Source of the DNA: CAYWWY01 sp964580185
GTDB lineage: Bacteria > Thermotogota > Thermotogae > MWEM01
Length of the DNA stretch: 64,000 nt
NCBI GenBank assembly: GCA_964580185.1
Contig: CAZOJQ010000009.1
Span: forward strand, 1 to 64,000
Reading direction: 5' to 3'
Part shown: in pieces, positions 17,757 to 26,496 of the stretch
Position numbering within the stretch: position 1 is the first letter of the stretch
Layout of the letters: the number at the start of each line of letters is the position of its first letter
Notes under the pieces: generated by a model
Told to the model about the DNA's origin: nothing
The model's database searches: none
The model's input: only the letters and a program-made list of their open reading frames with translations
Position numbers and translations under genes: made by a program

Positions 17757-18219
17757 AGATGATAGTCTGTACAGGAATACCTAGGTTTGGATTGATGAGA
17801 TAGGATTGAGCAATCTCCGCAGCGCTTAGCGCGTCTACCACCTTGCGTGCTTGTTTCTCGGTGCCTCCCATTTCTCGCGCTTTACGGATGCCAGCCTGAG
17901 TTGTCATTCGTTCGTCCACCATGAAAACCGGCAATCCAGTCCAATCAAGGACTTGTTGGGCAAAAGAAATCGCGTTCTGCGTGGAAGGGGTGTGCACCCC
18001 TTGCAAATTCAGAGGGAGTCCCAAGACAATTTGGTCTATTTTTCGTTCTCGAACCAAATCGAGAATGCGCTGTTTGATCTGTCGGTCATTGGGAATCGCT
18101 TTTCCAGGAATCACCATCTGTATTGCCGGATCCAGATACGCATATCCAATTCGTGCCGTACCGAAATCCAGAACAAGTGTCTTGATTCCTCGGGGTTGAT
18201 CCTCACACTTGGAATCCAT
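17734..18219 (-). CDS. ruvX: Putative pre-16S rRNA nuclease / Holliday junction resolvase-like (YqgF)
   Basis: An RNase H-fold protein of about 160 residues. It has LVLDFGTARIGYA (first catalytic Asp), IVLGLPLNLQG and VFMVDERMTTQAG, with a final Asp in KVVDALSAAEIAQSYL, all hallmark YqgF motifs. YqgF matures the 16S 5' end in E. coli. The start chosen is ATG 18219, which gives a short lead before the first strand; a TTG at 18249 would add ten residues. The reading frame runs 23 bases into tRNA-Arg, and its TAG stop falls in the D arm of the tRNA. Confidence 0.88.
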   Translation of the reverse strand: MDSKCEDQPRGIKTLVLDFGTARIGYAYLDPAIQMVIPGKAIPNDRQIKQRILDLVRERKIDQIVLGLPLNLQGVHTPSTQNAISFAQQVLDWTGLPVFMVDERMTTQAGIRKAREMGGTEKQARKVVDALSAAEIAQSYLINPNLGIPVQTIICARGSIG

Positions 18220-18481
18220 AGGATAAAACGCAATGCTCTCGGATTTCAACTTTTAACGGAACGATGCCATTGCTTTGAAACAACTGATCCGCTATTGAAA
18301 GATCGCGATCTCGCAATGCGATGGATAACGAAGCTGCCGCTAGGACTTCTCTGGGCGTTGGAATCACTTTGGAAAAGATCGAAGCTTTCTGCAAAAGATC
18401 CAAAGATTCCATGGTTTGCTTGTAATCAACAAAAACAACCAGTACATTCAAGTCATCGGTTGAGTAAAAACGCTCCCTCAC
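18203..18481 (-). CDS. DUF3343 small protein (putative Se/S carrier-like)
   Basis: A 92-residue protein with VFVDYKQTMESLDLLQKA, then VIPTPREVLAAASLSIALR and a C-terminal LKVEI. The pattern (sequence, helix, IPTPRE, Cys-poor here) matches DUF3343, a small ferredoxin-fold family common in anaerobic Bacillota. The usual Cys after IPTPREIS is replaced by Ala, which weakens a carrier role. The GTG start at 18481 follows AAGGAGGTG with a long 14-base gap. It lies between recJ and ruvX and overlaps ruvX by 17 bases. Confidence 0.6.
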   Translation of the reverse strand: MRERFYSTDDLNVLVVFVDYKQTMESLDLLQKASIFSKVIPTPREVLAAASLSIALRDRDLSIADQLFQSNGIVPLKVEIREHCVLSYGFQV

Positions 18482-18500
18482 TGTGAAGTACAACACCTCC

Positions 18501-21500
18501 TTATGAGTAGCACGAAAAAGGAAAACCCAATAAACCCAGAATCTCTTTCGGTGAGAACTCGTGAAACATATGGATGCTCTTCTGCAAGAATGCCCGATCC
18601 AAGGCGCCTTCCTGTAGGCGCACCAAGGAAGAAATCCGCTTTGGAAGGTTCGAACAACCCTTCTGGATACGGCCGTCGGAAGCAATCAGCTCCAAATCCG
18701 TGAATATCCGGTGATACACCTTCCAAAACTGCTGAGTGATATGGCCTTTTTGGATTAAGGAGTCCCGGACCTCTTCCAACGAAGAAACGCCGTTCGCACA
18801 CACCAATTGTACCATATTTTCCACTTTTTTTTGATCGGGGAAGAGCATATCAAAGAAATCGATGGCGTTTCGGGATTGTTTCGTTTGGTAAAGCAAGTGA
18901 ATGATGGGGGGTTTTTTGCTTCCTTGCAACAGACTGTTGATGGCATATATCTCAGTAGGGGATTGAGGACAATGATACAAGATGATGTCCGATTCTTCGG
19001 GCAACTGCATATTCAGACCAAAATGGGGGGTAGTGATCAGAAGCCTGACTTTCCGTTCCGAAACGAGGTCTTCGATCTTCCTCCGTTGGGATCCGGAAAG
19101 CCTTGAATGGTAGAACACAACCTCACCATTATGAAACTGGCCAGAAAGCATCCGTCCTAGGCTTTTCGTAAGCTCAATCGATTTCTTCCCCGAATTGACA
19201 AGCACCATGACCATGTGGCTCCCCATGACCATTTTTTGGATATACTCATCCTGTTGGACGCAGTCTCTTCGATCCACTATGCCTTTATGAGGGTTTTTGA
19301 TATGTTCGACAACCACAGATTGGGGCTGAAACGTATCTGTAAACCAGTGTCCCAAGTTCGGAGATAGATGAGACCCTAGAAGAAATATTGGATGCTTTTC
19401 CAGGTCAGAACGGGAATCAAATACCTGGCGCCAATGATTTGGAGCAAATTGTTCGGATGGCGCGAATTCAAAATCCATCAAGAATAGACACTGAAAGCCC
19501 GTTCGGAAATAATCGAAGTGGTCAGAGACCGTTGGGGATGTTGCAAAGGATATTGGAGGTGGAACTGATGGCAATGCGCTGAGCGAATTGAAATATCCGC
19601 ACACCCCTGGTTTGAACAATCGCTTCAAAGTTTCGTACCGATAGCTGAGAAAGAGGTTGGATGGAGCAATCGCCAGCATACGGTTCCCATTCTGAAGGAT
19701 CTTTTCAGCAATATGGAGAAATATCTCTTCCTGGACTTTCAGGGTTCCAAAATAGGCGTGATGGCCCATACCTTGAATCATACTGCGTAACTTGGGATTT
19801 TTGGATAGAAACCGGCTTTCATTGACCTTTCCGGACGGTTCACATGCATTCGAACCTTCATGTGGGTTCGCCGAAAAATCTTGTTGGAGCAAATCCGAAA
19901 CAAACTTTTTGTCGGTTTCCTCTTCTCTTGTCGAAGGATCGATGTAGAGTCTTAGGTCTTTCATGAAGAATTGGATGTGTTTAACTCCATAATGCCATTG
20001 AGATTTGATGGAACCGACTGTATCGGCTTTCAAAAGGGTCGGTTTGATATATCGGTAGTCTTCCATCTGATCGGCCATATGAAAGCCGATGACATCACAG
20101 ATTGCCTCCCCCTGCCTCAAAAACATCCGGAGATGTTGCGCATTGTTCCCACTCAATTTGACCCGTTCGACCCCTGCCGAGACCACAGCAAATATTGGCT
20201 CCGGATTCCCCTGCCCATAAGGGAGAATTCTCTCTAGCATTCGAGATAACTGATCATCCAAATCTTTGATGGCAATTGCCGAATCGATCGAAAGACGCGA
20301 TGTAAACCCGTCCCCACCATAAAGTGAGGTATACGCTTTGCACAACGCATTTTCCAACTCCTGGACCTTATCAGCCCTGATTGTGAACCCCGCAGCCATC
20401 GGATGGCCCCCGTATTCGGTAAAGACTGAACTGGCTTTCTGAAAGAGATCCATGATGTTGACCTGCTCGATACTCCGCGCGCTCCCTCTTCCAACCCCTT
20501 CTGTTTCGTCAATGGAGATCATAAGGGTGGGTTTGTAGTACTTGGCCGTCATGCGAGACGATACGATACCGATCACGCCTGGATGCCATCCTTCTTTGGC
20601 GAGAACCAATATGGGTTGTTCTTGGAGTTCCGAGCGGCTTTTTATCATTCGTTCCGCTTCTCGATAAATCTTGTTCTCTATGGTCTGTCGCAAGGAATTT
20701 TGCTCATCCAGATACTTTGCCAATTTCAAGGACTCTTCTTCACTCTCGCTCAATAAAAGTTTCAATGAGGCGTATGCGCTCTCAAGACGGCCAACAGCGT
20801 TCAATCTTGGCGCGATCTTATACCCGATGTCATATGTGCTCATGTTTTTGGGTTGCACACCCGAAAGTTCGATCAATCTCCGGATCCCAACATGTTGATT
20901 GTGTTCGAAACTCTTCAGTCCTTTGGTAACAATCGTCCTGTTTTCATCCTGTAACGGGACGATATCTGCCACAGTTCCCAAAGTAACCAAATCGATATAC
21001 TCCATAAGGTCAATGGGATGACCCATGGTGCGGATTAGCGCATCCATCACTTTGAATGCAACGCCCACCCCTGCCAGCCCTTTGAAAGGATAGGAATCGT
21101 CGGTTCGTTTTGGATTCACGATGGCAGAGGCGGAGGGTAGAGAACCTTGAACTTCATGATGATCGGTGATTAGTATCCGAAATTTTAGGAAATTGGCATA
21201 GTCAATTTCTGCGTTTGAGGTAATGCCGCAGTCTACTGTCATGATATTCCGGATTCCTTGATGGAAAAGATCCATAATGGCTGCTTTGCTTAGCCCGTAC
21301 CCTTCCTCCAAGCGAGAAGGAATGTAGTAACTGACGCGCCAGCCAAGACGGCGCAATACAGAATAAACCAATGCCGTAGCAGTAACTCCGTCTACATCAT
21401 AATCTCCATAAATGGCAATTGCTTCATCCTGTTTGCGAATCTTCAGCAAAAGATCCACCATGGGATTCATGTCTTTCAACAAGAAGGGATCGTGAAAGGG

Positions 21501-21656
21501 TTGGGTTTCCGGATGAAGAAAGGCATCAACATTTGCATCGATAGTTATGCCTCGGTTTACAAGGATTTTTGCGAGCAACAGAGGGATTTTGTGAGTTTCA
21601 GAGAGCTTTCTACAAAGCTCTATATCAGGATTTTGTATAATCCATTCGCATTTCAT
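18501..21656 (-). CDS. recJ: RecJ single-strand exonuclease fused to a helicase-like region
   Basis: 1051 residues, compared with about 570-790 for typical RecJ. The start at 21656 follows AAGGAGAAGGAGAGG. The RecJ core (1 to about 570) has the DHH motifs DYDVDGVTAT and ITDHHE, the DHHA1 part GVGRGSARS and GGHPMAAGF, and an OB region. From about 632 to 920 it resembles superfamily II helicases: APSNLFLSYR (motif Ia-like), a helicase-C-like part with YHSRLSGSQRRKIEDL and LLITTPHFGLNM, then YHCPQSPTEIYA. A Walker A GKT/S and a final Arg-rich motif VI are not visible, so ATPase activity is doubtful. The last 110 residues may be winged-helix. It heads the operon recJ-DUF3343-ruvX-tRNA-nucleosidase. 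Confidence 0.9.
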   Translation of the reverse strand: MKCEWIIQNPDIELCRKLSETHKIPLLLAKILVNRGITIDANVDAFLHPETQPFHDPFLLKDMNPMVDLLLKIRKQDEAIAIYGDYDVDGVTATALVYSVLRRLGWRVSYYIPSRLEEGYGLSKAAIMDLFHQGIRNIMTVDCGITSNAEIDYANFLKFRILITDHHEVQGSLPSASAIVNPKRTDDSYPFKGLAGVGVAFKVMDALIRTMGHPIDLMEYIDLVTLGTVADIVPLQDENRTIVTKGLKSFEHNQHVGIRRLIELSGVQPKNMSTYDIGYKIAPRLNAVGRLESAYASLKLLLSESEEESLKLAKYLDEQNSLRQTIENKIYREAERMIKSRSELQEQPILVLAKEGWHPGVIGIVSSRMTAKYYKPTLMISIDETEGVGRGSARSIEQVNIMDLFQKASSVFTEYGGHPMAAGFTIRADKVQELENALCKAYTSLYGGDGFTSRLSIDSAIAIKDLDDQLSRMLERILPYGQGNPEPIFAVVSAGVERVKLSGNNAQHLRMFLRQGEAICDVIGFHMADQMEDYRYIKPTLLKADTVGSIKSQWHYGVKHIQFFMKDLRLYIDPSTREEETDKKFVSDLLQQDFSANPHEGSNACEPSGKVNESRFLSKNPKLRSMIQGMGHHAYFGTLKVQEEIFLHIAEKILQNGNRMLAIAPSNLFLSYRYETLKRLFKPGVCGYFNSLSALPSVPPPISFATSPTVSDHFDYFRTGFQCLFLMDFEFAPSEQFAPNHWRQVFDSRSDLEKHPIFLLGSHLSPNLGHWFTDTFQPQSVVVEHIKNPHKGIVDRRDCVQQDEYIQKMVMGSHMVMVLVNSGKKSIELTKSLGRMLSGQFHNGEVVFYHSRLSGSQRRKIEDLVSERKVRLLITTPHFGLNMQLPEESDIILYHCPQSPTEIYAINSLLQGSKKPPIIHLLYQTKQSRNAIDFFDMLFPDQKKVENMVQLVCANGVSSLEEVRDSLIQKGHITQQFWKVYHRIFTDLELIASDGRIQKGCSNLPKRISSLVRLQEGALDRAFLQKSIHMFHEFSPKEILGLLGFPFSCYS

Positions 21657-21803
21657 CCTCTCCTTCTCCTTTTTTGTTCTTTGGACCAATTATACCACAA
21701 ATGTACGAGCTTTAATCGCTGTTTTTTTGAGGATTGCTCCAATAGACAGATAGCAGTCCACTTAGATTTCGGAGCGGATCGTTCCATGAAGCAATTCGAT
21801 CCC

Positions 21804-21832
21804 TTGACTTATGGCGCTAAAGATGATACAAT
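21804..21832 (+). promoter_or_regulatory. Promoter of rpsT
   Basis: TTGACT at 21804-21809, 17-base spacer, TACAAT at 21827-21832, 35 bases before the GTG start. The divergent recJ has a minus-strand TATAAT at 21690-21695 in the same 211-base gap. Confidence 0.75.
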
Positions 21833-21867
21833 ACCCCGGAAAAGGAAAACCGCAAGGAGGAATTAGA

Positions 21868-22143
21868 GTGCCCAATCATCGTTCTGCCGTACAGCGTGTA
21901 CGAAAATCCCGAATCGAGTATGAGCAAAACCGCTTCTATAAAACGCGGTACAAAAACCTACTCAAGCGATTGAGAAAAGCCATGGAAGAAGGAGATCAGG
22001 AAACGGTCCAGCAATATTTGCCCCAAGCGATCTCTGCTATTGACAAAGCGGCAAAGGCAGGCGCAATCCATCGTAATCAAGCTGCTCGTCGCAAGTCACG
22101 CCTGATGAAAAAGGCGAATGAATTTGCACAGCCTCAATCCTAA
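21868..22143 (+). CDS. rpsT: 30S ribosomal protein S20
   Basis: A basic 91-residue helical protein opening PNHRSAVQRVRKS and closing KAAKAGAIHRNQAARRKSRLMKKAN, the signature ends of S20, which binds the 16S rRNA 5' domain. The GTG start is chosen because AAGGAGG lies 7 bases upstream; a longer frame from 21811 begins inside the promoter. A strong terminator follows, so it is monocistronic. Confidence 0.95.
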   Translation: MPNHRSAVQRVRKSRIEYEQNRFYKTRYKNLLKRLRKAMEEGDQETVQQYLPQAISAIDKAAKAGAIHRNQAARRKSRLMKKANEFAQPQS

Positions 22144-22178
22144 GGATTGATTTTGCCCCATTAATCGGGAAACCCAAC

Positions 22179-22207
22179 AGCCCCCTGGAATCCGGGGGGC
22201 TTTTTTT
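22179..22207 (+). terminator. Rho-independent terminator after rpsT
   Basis: Stem GCCCCC/GGGGGC with a 9-base loop followed by seven T. It separates rpsT from the atpD operon. Confidence 0.92.
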
Positions 22208-22216
22208 CTTTGAACC

Positions 22217-22245
22217 TTGTTACAAACCCGGATTTGTGGTATACT
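22217..22245 (+). promoter_or_regulatory. Promoter of the atpD operon
   Basis: TTGTTA at 22217-22222, 17-base spacer, TATACT at 22240-22245. It begins just after the rpsT terminator and lies 52 bases before the atpD start. Confidence 0.7.
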
Positions 22246-22297
22246 AATCCCAGAATTGAAGATCCAGGAAACTGGTGATATCAAGGGAGGTACAGGT

Positions 22298-23713
22298 ATG
22301 GGTTCCGAAAAAAGAATCGGGAAGATATCGAGCATCATCGGGCCAGTTGTTGATGTTACATTCGAAGGCGGTGATCTTCCCGAGATATTTAACGCCCTGG
22401 AAGTGACCGACCCTTCTACAGGCAGAAAACTCGTGCTGGAAGCAGAACAATTGCTTGGGGACAATATTGTGCGAACGGTCGCTCTAGACTCGACGGATGG
22501 GTTTGTTCGTGGTCTGGATGTTGTGGATACCGGTCAGGCAATCACTATTCCGGTTGGTCCTGAAGTGCTCGGGCGAATGTTTAACCTCCTAGGAGAACCG
22601 ATCGATGGAGGCCCCGAAGTGAAAGGAATCGAACAATGGCCCATTCATCGGGATCCCCCTTCCTTAAAAGACCAGGTAACAGATATTGAAATATTCGAAA
22701 CTGGGATCAAAGTTATCGATTTAATCGCACCTTTCCCAAAAGGCGGAAAAATCGGTTTTTTCGGAGGCGCTGGAGTGGGAAAGACTGTTTTGGTTATGGA
22801 GCTTATCCGAAACATCGCCATTGAACACCATGGATTCTCTATGTTTGCTGGTGTAGGCGAACGGACCCGAGAAGGAAACGATTTATGGATGGAAATGAAA
22901 GAAGCAGGCGTTTTGGAGAATACTGTTTTGGTCTTTGGCCAGATGAACGAGCCTCCTGGCGCTCGGTTCCGGGTTGCGCTCACCGCTCTGACCCTTGCCG
23001 AATATTATCGGGATATGGAAGGCCGGGATGTTCTTCTATTTATTGACAATATCTTCCGATTTGTTCAGGCTGGATCGGAAGTTTCCGCTCTCTTGGGACG
23101 GATGCCGAGCGCAGTGGGCTACCAGCCAACATTGGCAACCGATATGGGAGAACTCCAGGAACGGATTACTTCCACCCGAAAAGGATCCATTACATCCGTA
23201 CAGGCGATTTATGTACCGGCAGACGATATAACCGACCCCGCCCCGGCTACAACCTTTGCTCATTTGGACGCTTCAATCGTTTTATCCCGGCAAATTGCCG
23301 AATTGGGTCTCTATCCGGCTGTTGATCCTTTGGACTCTAATTCGAAGATCTTGGAGCCCTCCATCGTCGGAGAAAAGCATTATAAAATCGCGCGCCAGGT
23401 ACAGGAAGTGTTGCAGCGCTATAAAGAGTTACAGGACATCATTGCGATTTTAGGAATGGAAGAACTATCGGAGGATGACAAGAACACGGTTCTACGGGCT
23501 CGAAAGATTCAACGGTTTTTGAGTCAGCCAAACTTTGTCGCAGAACGCTTTTCAGGCATCCCAGGAGAATATGTACCCATATCCGAGACTGTAAAAGGGT
23601 TTGAAGAAATCCTGAGCGGAAAACACGATCACCTCCCCGAACAGGCCTTCTTTATGGTTGGGACTGTCGATCAAGCGGTAGAAAAGGCCAACAGACTCAA
23701 AGGGGGAGCATAG
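22298..23713 (+). CDS. atpD: F-type ATP synthase subunit beta
   Basis: The catalytic F1 beta subunit, 471 residues. IGPVVDVTF is near the N-terminus, P-loop GGAGVGKT at 156-163, then GERTREGND, the Walker B stretch DVLLFIDNIFRF and the C-terminal DELSEDD-like motif (here EELSEDDKNTVLRARKIQRFLSQP). The ATG at 22298 follows AAGGGAGG; an in-frame ATG at 22217 lies in the promoter. The usual partners (alpha, gamma, delta, a, b, c) are not in the window; only epsilon follows, so the F-ATPase genes are split. Confidence 0.97.
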   Translation: MGSEKRIGKISSIIGPVVDVTFEGGDLPEIFNALEVTDPSTGRKLVLEAEQLLGDNIVRTVALDSTDGFVRGLDVVDTGQAITIPVGPEVLGRMFNLLGEPIDGGPEVKGIEQWPIHRDPPSLKDQVTDIEIFETGIKVIDLIAPFPKGGKIGFFGGAGVGKTVLVMELIRNIAIEHHGFSMFAGVGERTREGNDLWMEMKEAGVLENTVLVFGQMNEPPGARFRVALTALTLAEYYRDMEGRDVLLFIDNIFRFVQAGSEVSALLGRMPSAVGYQPTLATDMGELQERITSTRKGSITSVQAIYVPADDITDPAPATTFAHLDASIVLSRQIAELGLYPAVDPLDSNSKILEPSIVGEKHYKIARQVQEVLQRYKELQDIIAILGMEELSEDDKNTVLRARKIQRFLSQPNFVAERFSGIPGEYVPISETVKGFEEILSGKHDHLPEQAFFMVGTVDQAVEKANRLKGGA

Positions 23714-23715
23714 GG

Positions 23716-24132
23716 GTGTCCAAGTTTCATTTGGAAATCATTGCTCCAGAGCGCACCGTTTGGTCAGGAACCGTCAATTATGTCACTTTTTGGACAAAAG
23801 AAGGATCGATGGGGATTTTGTATCATAGGGCCCCGTTGCTTGTCGCTTTGGATATTGCTCCGCTGGAGCTGGTCACTCAAGATCAAACAAGGGAAACATT
23901 CGCGGTCCATGGAGGGATGCTTCTTATGGATGGAACCTTAGCTCGTGTTATTACGGACGCAGCAGAGAAGCCGAATGAAATTGATCTGATCCGAGCGCAA
24001 AAATCCAAGCAAAGGGCTATGGAACAACTGGAAACTGCGAAAACGGAGATGGAACGGGCAAAGATGCAGTTTTCGGTGCGGAAAAACCTCCTTCGAGAAC
24101 GATTGGGCGCTCCAAAACCCGGAGAAGGGTAA
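23716..24132 (+). CDS. atpC: F-type ATP synthase subunit epsilon
   Basis: 138 residues: an N-terminal beta-sandwich (FHLEIIAPERTVWSG, GSMGILYHRAPLL, VHGGMLLMDG) and the C-terminal helical hairpin (RAQKSKQRAMEQLETAKTEM). Epsilon links F1 to the c-ring and regulates ATP hydrolysis. The GTG start lies two bases after the atpD stop. A mannose-6-phosphate isomerase gene follows after seven bases, so this is not the N-ATPase order (atpD-C-Q-R-B-E-F-A-G). Confidence 0.94.
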   Translation: MSKFHLEIIAPERTVWSGTVNYVTFWTKEGSMGILYHRAPLLVALDIAPLELVTQDQTRETFAVHGGMLLMDGTLARVITDAAEKPNEIDLIRAQKSKQRAMEQLETAKTEMERAKMQFSVRKNLLRERLGAPKPGEG

Positions 24133-24139
24133 GAGTCCC

Positions 24140-25012
24140 GTGTGGATCACCCAACCATTGATGATGTCAAGACCATGGGGGGGCGCCGAGGGTCTTGCCA
24201 ACGTATATGGATGTGATCCAAATCATCAAATCGGAGAGGTATGGGTGCTCTCCGGGCTTCCTGGTCAAGAGACTCCCTTGCAGCGGAGCGACAGTGCTCA
24301 TTCTTCCTTACCTTCCCAATCCATTGAAGCGCTGACCGGGGAACCGTTTCCTCGATTCCCGATCATGATCAAGGTCATCGAGGCCAAGGAATGGCTCTCT
24401 GTGCAGGTTCATCCAAACGACCCCTTTGCTCGGGAACGCGAATCTGAACCTTGGGGGAAAAGCGAGTTTTGGCTGGTTTTGCAAACCCCTCCAGAAGGCC
24501 AAATCATTAGCGGCCTTCAACACGATTCTTCCCTTCCCTCGCTTCCCGATTTCCAATCTTTCGAAGAAGGCCCCACCAACCCCTTTATGTACACACCAGT
24601 TCAAACAGGCGATGGGATCTATATTCCCGCAAAAACTGTTCATGCTCTAGGCCCCAACGTCCTGATTCTTGAAATTCAACAAACATCCGAATTGACCTAT
24701 CGCATTCATGATTGGGGCCGAGCGCGCGAAATCCATTGGGGAAAAGCGAACTCCCTTCTTTCACATGGGAGCCAACATGCTCAGCTGATTCCCAAATTCG
24801 AATCCTTTGATTGTCCCCATTTTTCGGTCTTGCGGAGAACAGAAGGTATTGTGGAAGGCTTTTGCTGTGTTTTTGCCCTTCAACCGATTTCAATCGACCA
24901 ATGGTCATTACCCAGGTACCACCTCGGGGTCATTCCTTCCAAGCAACGAAGGTGGATCAAAGGAGACCATATCCAAATCGGATTGGGTTCCCAGAGAGGT
25001 TGTGAGGGGTAG
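24140..25012 (+). CDS. manA: Mannose-6-phosphate isomerase, class I (short form)
   Basis: A 290-residue cupin-type isomerase interconverting mannose-6-P and fructose-6-P. It opens with the RPWGGAEGL stretch; the zinc site is visible as VQVHPND (two ligands), a Glu in the GKSEFWLVL strand and the His of PAKTVHALG. It is much shorter than E. coli ManA (391) but normal for the compact bacterial type. The GTG start overlaps nothing; atpC ends seven bases before. Product fructose-6-P feeds glycolysis through fba downstream. Confidence 0.88.
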   Translation: MWITQPLMMSRPWGGAEGLANVYGCDPNHQIGEVWVLSGLPGQETPLQRSDSAHSSLPSQSIEALTGEPFPRFPIMIKVIEAKEWLSVQVHPNDPFARERESEPWGKSEFWLVLQTPPEGQIISGLQHDSSLPSLPDFQSFEEGPTNPFMYTPVQTGDGIYIPAKTVHALGPNVLILEIQQTSELTYRIHDWGRAREIHWGKANSLLSHGSQHAQLIPKFESFDCPHFSVLRRTEGIVEGFCCVFALQPISIDQWSLPRYHLGVIPSKQRRWIKGDHIQIGLGSQRGCEG

Positions 25013-25017
25013 TGAAT

Positions 25018-25467
25018 ATGGAATGGGAGCGGACTTTTGTTTACTTGAAACCCAATGCAGTTCGCCGCGGATTGGTCGGTGTCATCATCCAACGATTCGA
25101 GCAGCGGGGTCTGAAGATCGTAGCCCTTAAGATGGAGAAAATGACTTTGGAGCAGTCCCAACTTCTCTATCAGGAACACCGCGAGAAACCGTTTTTTTCC
25201 GATATTGTTCAATTTGTGACTTCCGGTCCCAGTGTATTCATGTTGGTCGATGGCCCTCGAGCGATTGAACTGACCCGCCACGTCATCGGAGATACTGACC
25301 CGCTTAAAGCAGGAGCTGGTACCATTCGGGCCGATTTTTCCGTTACTGTGACCCGAAATTTGATCCATGCATCCGATAGTCCCGGAAGCTTCGAGCGAGA
25401 ATGGCCGATCTTTTTTTCGGAGTCCGAGATCCTGAAATATCGTTTGGATGTTCAAGACGATCTATAA
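25018..25467 (+). CDS. ndk: Nucleoside diphosphate kinase
   Basis: A 149-residue NDK, which balances NTP pools through a phospho-His. TFVYLKPNAVRRGLVG, GLKIVALKM and the active-site His117 in NLIHASDS are present. The ATG at 25018 is preferred to the GTG at 25012 because GAGGGG is then 8 bases upstream. It is in the middle of an energy/sugar operon, four to five bases after manA. Confidence 0.96.
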   Translation: MEWERTFVYLKPNAVRRGLVGVIIQRFEQRGLKIVALKMEKMTLEQSQLLYQEHREKPFFSDIVQFVTSGPSVFMLVDGPRAIELTRHVIGDTDPLKAGAGTIRADFSVTVTRNLIHASDSPGSFEREWPIFFSESEILKYRLDVQDDL

Positions 25468-25490
25468 ATCTAAACCCAGGAGGGATTAGT

Positions 25491-26429
25491 ATGGCATATG
25501 TTCCAACTAAAGTTTTGCTGGAAGAGGCCCACAAGAATTACTATGCGGTCGGGGCGTTCAACATCAACAACTTGGAATTTCTCCAAGCGATCCTTGCTGC
25601 AGCGGAAGAAGCGCGTTCGCCCGTGCTGATCGAGACAAGCGAAGGGGCCATCAAGTATGCGGGAAAAGGAGATATCATTGCTGGCGCGCAAATCCTTTGC
25701 GACATGGTCCGCACCATGGCGTCGCGCCTCAAAGTACCCGTTGCCATGCATTTGGATCACGGGAAGGAACTGAAGTATATCATGGCGGCCATTAAGGCAG
25801 GATATGGTTCGGTTATGATCGATGCTTCTGACAAACCCTTTGAGGAGAATCTTTCGGAAACGAGCTATGTCACTCAGATTGCCCATGCAGCGGGTGTTTC
25901 TGTGGAAGCGGAATTGGGAACCCTAAAAGGAATTGAAGACAATGTGGTTTCGGAAGAATCGATTCTTGTAAATCCCGATGAAGCGCAAGAATTCGTAGAA
26001 CGAACCAAAGTTGATTTTTTGGCGCCCGCGATCGGAACAAGCCATGGCGCATTCAAATTCAAAGGCGAAGCCAAACTGGATATGCAACGCTTGCACGAGG
26101 TTAAAAAACGAACCAATATTCCTTTGGTTCTGCATGGCGCGTCCAGTGTACCGCAAGATTGGGTAGAAGTCGCAAATCAATACGGAGGGACAATCGCAGG
26201 AGCAAAAGGCCTTCCCTTGGACGTATTGAAAGAGACCATATCCCACGGGATCAACAAAGTGAATACCGATACCGATTTGCGGATTACCTTTATCGCTGTC
26301 ACCCGAAAGGTATTGGCGGAAAAAGGAGGGGAAATCGATCCTCGGAAGATCTTTATCCCAGCTATAGACGCAGTGAAGTCCGTGATCATGGAACGCATGG
26401 AAGCATTGGGCTCTTGCAACAGGATATGA
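25491..26429 (+). CDS. fba: Class II fructose-bisphosphate aldolase
   Basis: 312 residues, zinc-dependent aldolase. MHLDHGK (residues 86-92; Asp and zinc His), VEAELGTLKG (zinc Glu region), the GTSHGAFKF loop (zinc His) and LHGASS (zinc His with phosphate binding) are in order, followed by GINKVNTDTDLR. AGGAGGG lies five bases before ATG 25491; a frame open from 25401 only overlaps ndk. Confidence 0.96.
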   Translation: MAYVPTKVLLEEAHKNYYAVGAFNINNLEFLQAILAAAEEARSPVLIETSEGAIKYAGKGDIIAGAQILCDMVRTMASRLKVPVAMHLDHGKELKYIMAAIKAGYGSVMIDASDKPFEENLSETSYVTQIAHAAGVSVEAELGTLKGIEDNVVSEESILVNPDEAQEFVERTKVDFLAPAIGTSHGAFKFKGEAKLDMQRLHEVKKRTNIPLVLHGASSVPQDWVEVANQYGGTIAGAKGLPLDVLKETISHGINKVNTDTDLRITFIAVTRKVLAEKGGEIDPRKIFIPAIDAVKSVIMERMEALGSCNRI

Positions 26430-26496
26430 GCTGTGAGACAGACAGAACGATAAACTATTCGTTTCACAACGAGAATATCGATTAAGGGAGGGCAAG

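Noticed and set aside
22217..24132. N-ATPase (Na+-translocating alternative ATPase) operon
   Set aside because: N-ATPase clusters begin atpD-atpC but continue with atpQ, atpR and membrane subunits; here manA and ndk follow.
24308..24643. Minus-strand frames inside manA and neighbouring operon genes
   Set aside because: Shadows of the plus-strand genes; no start signals and no recognised motifs.
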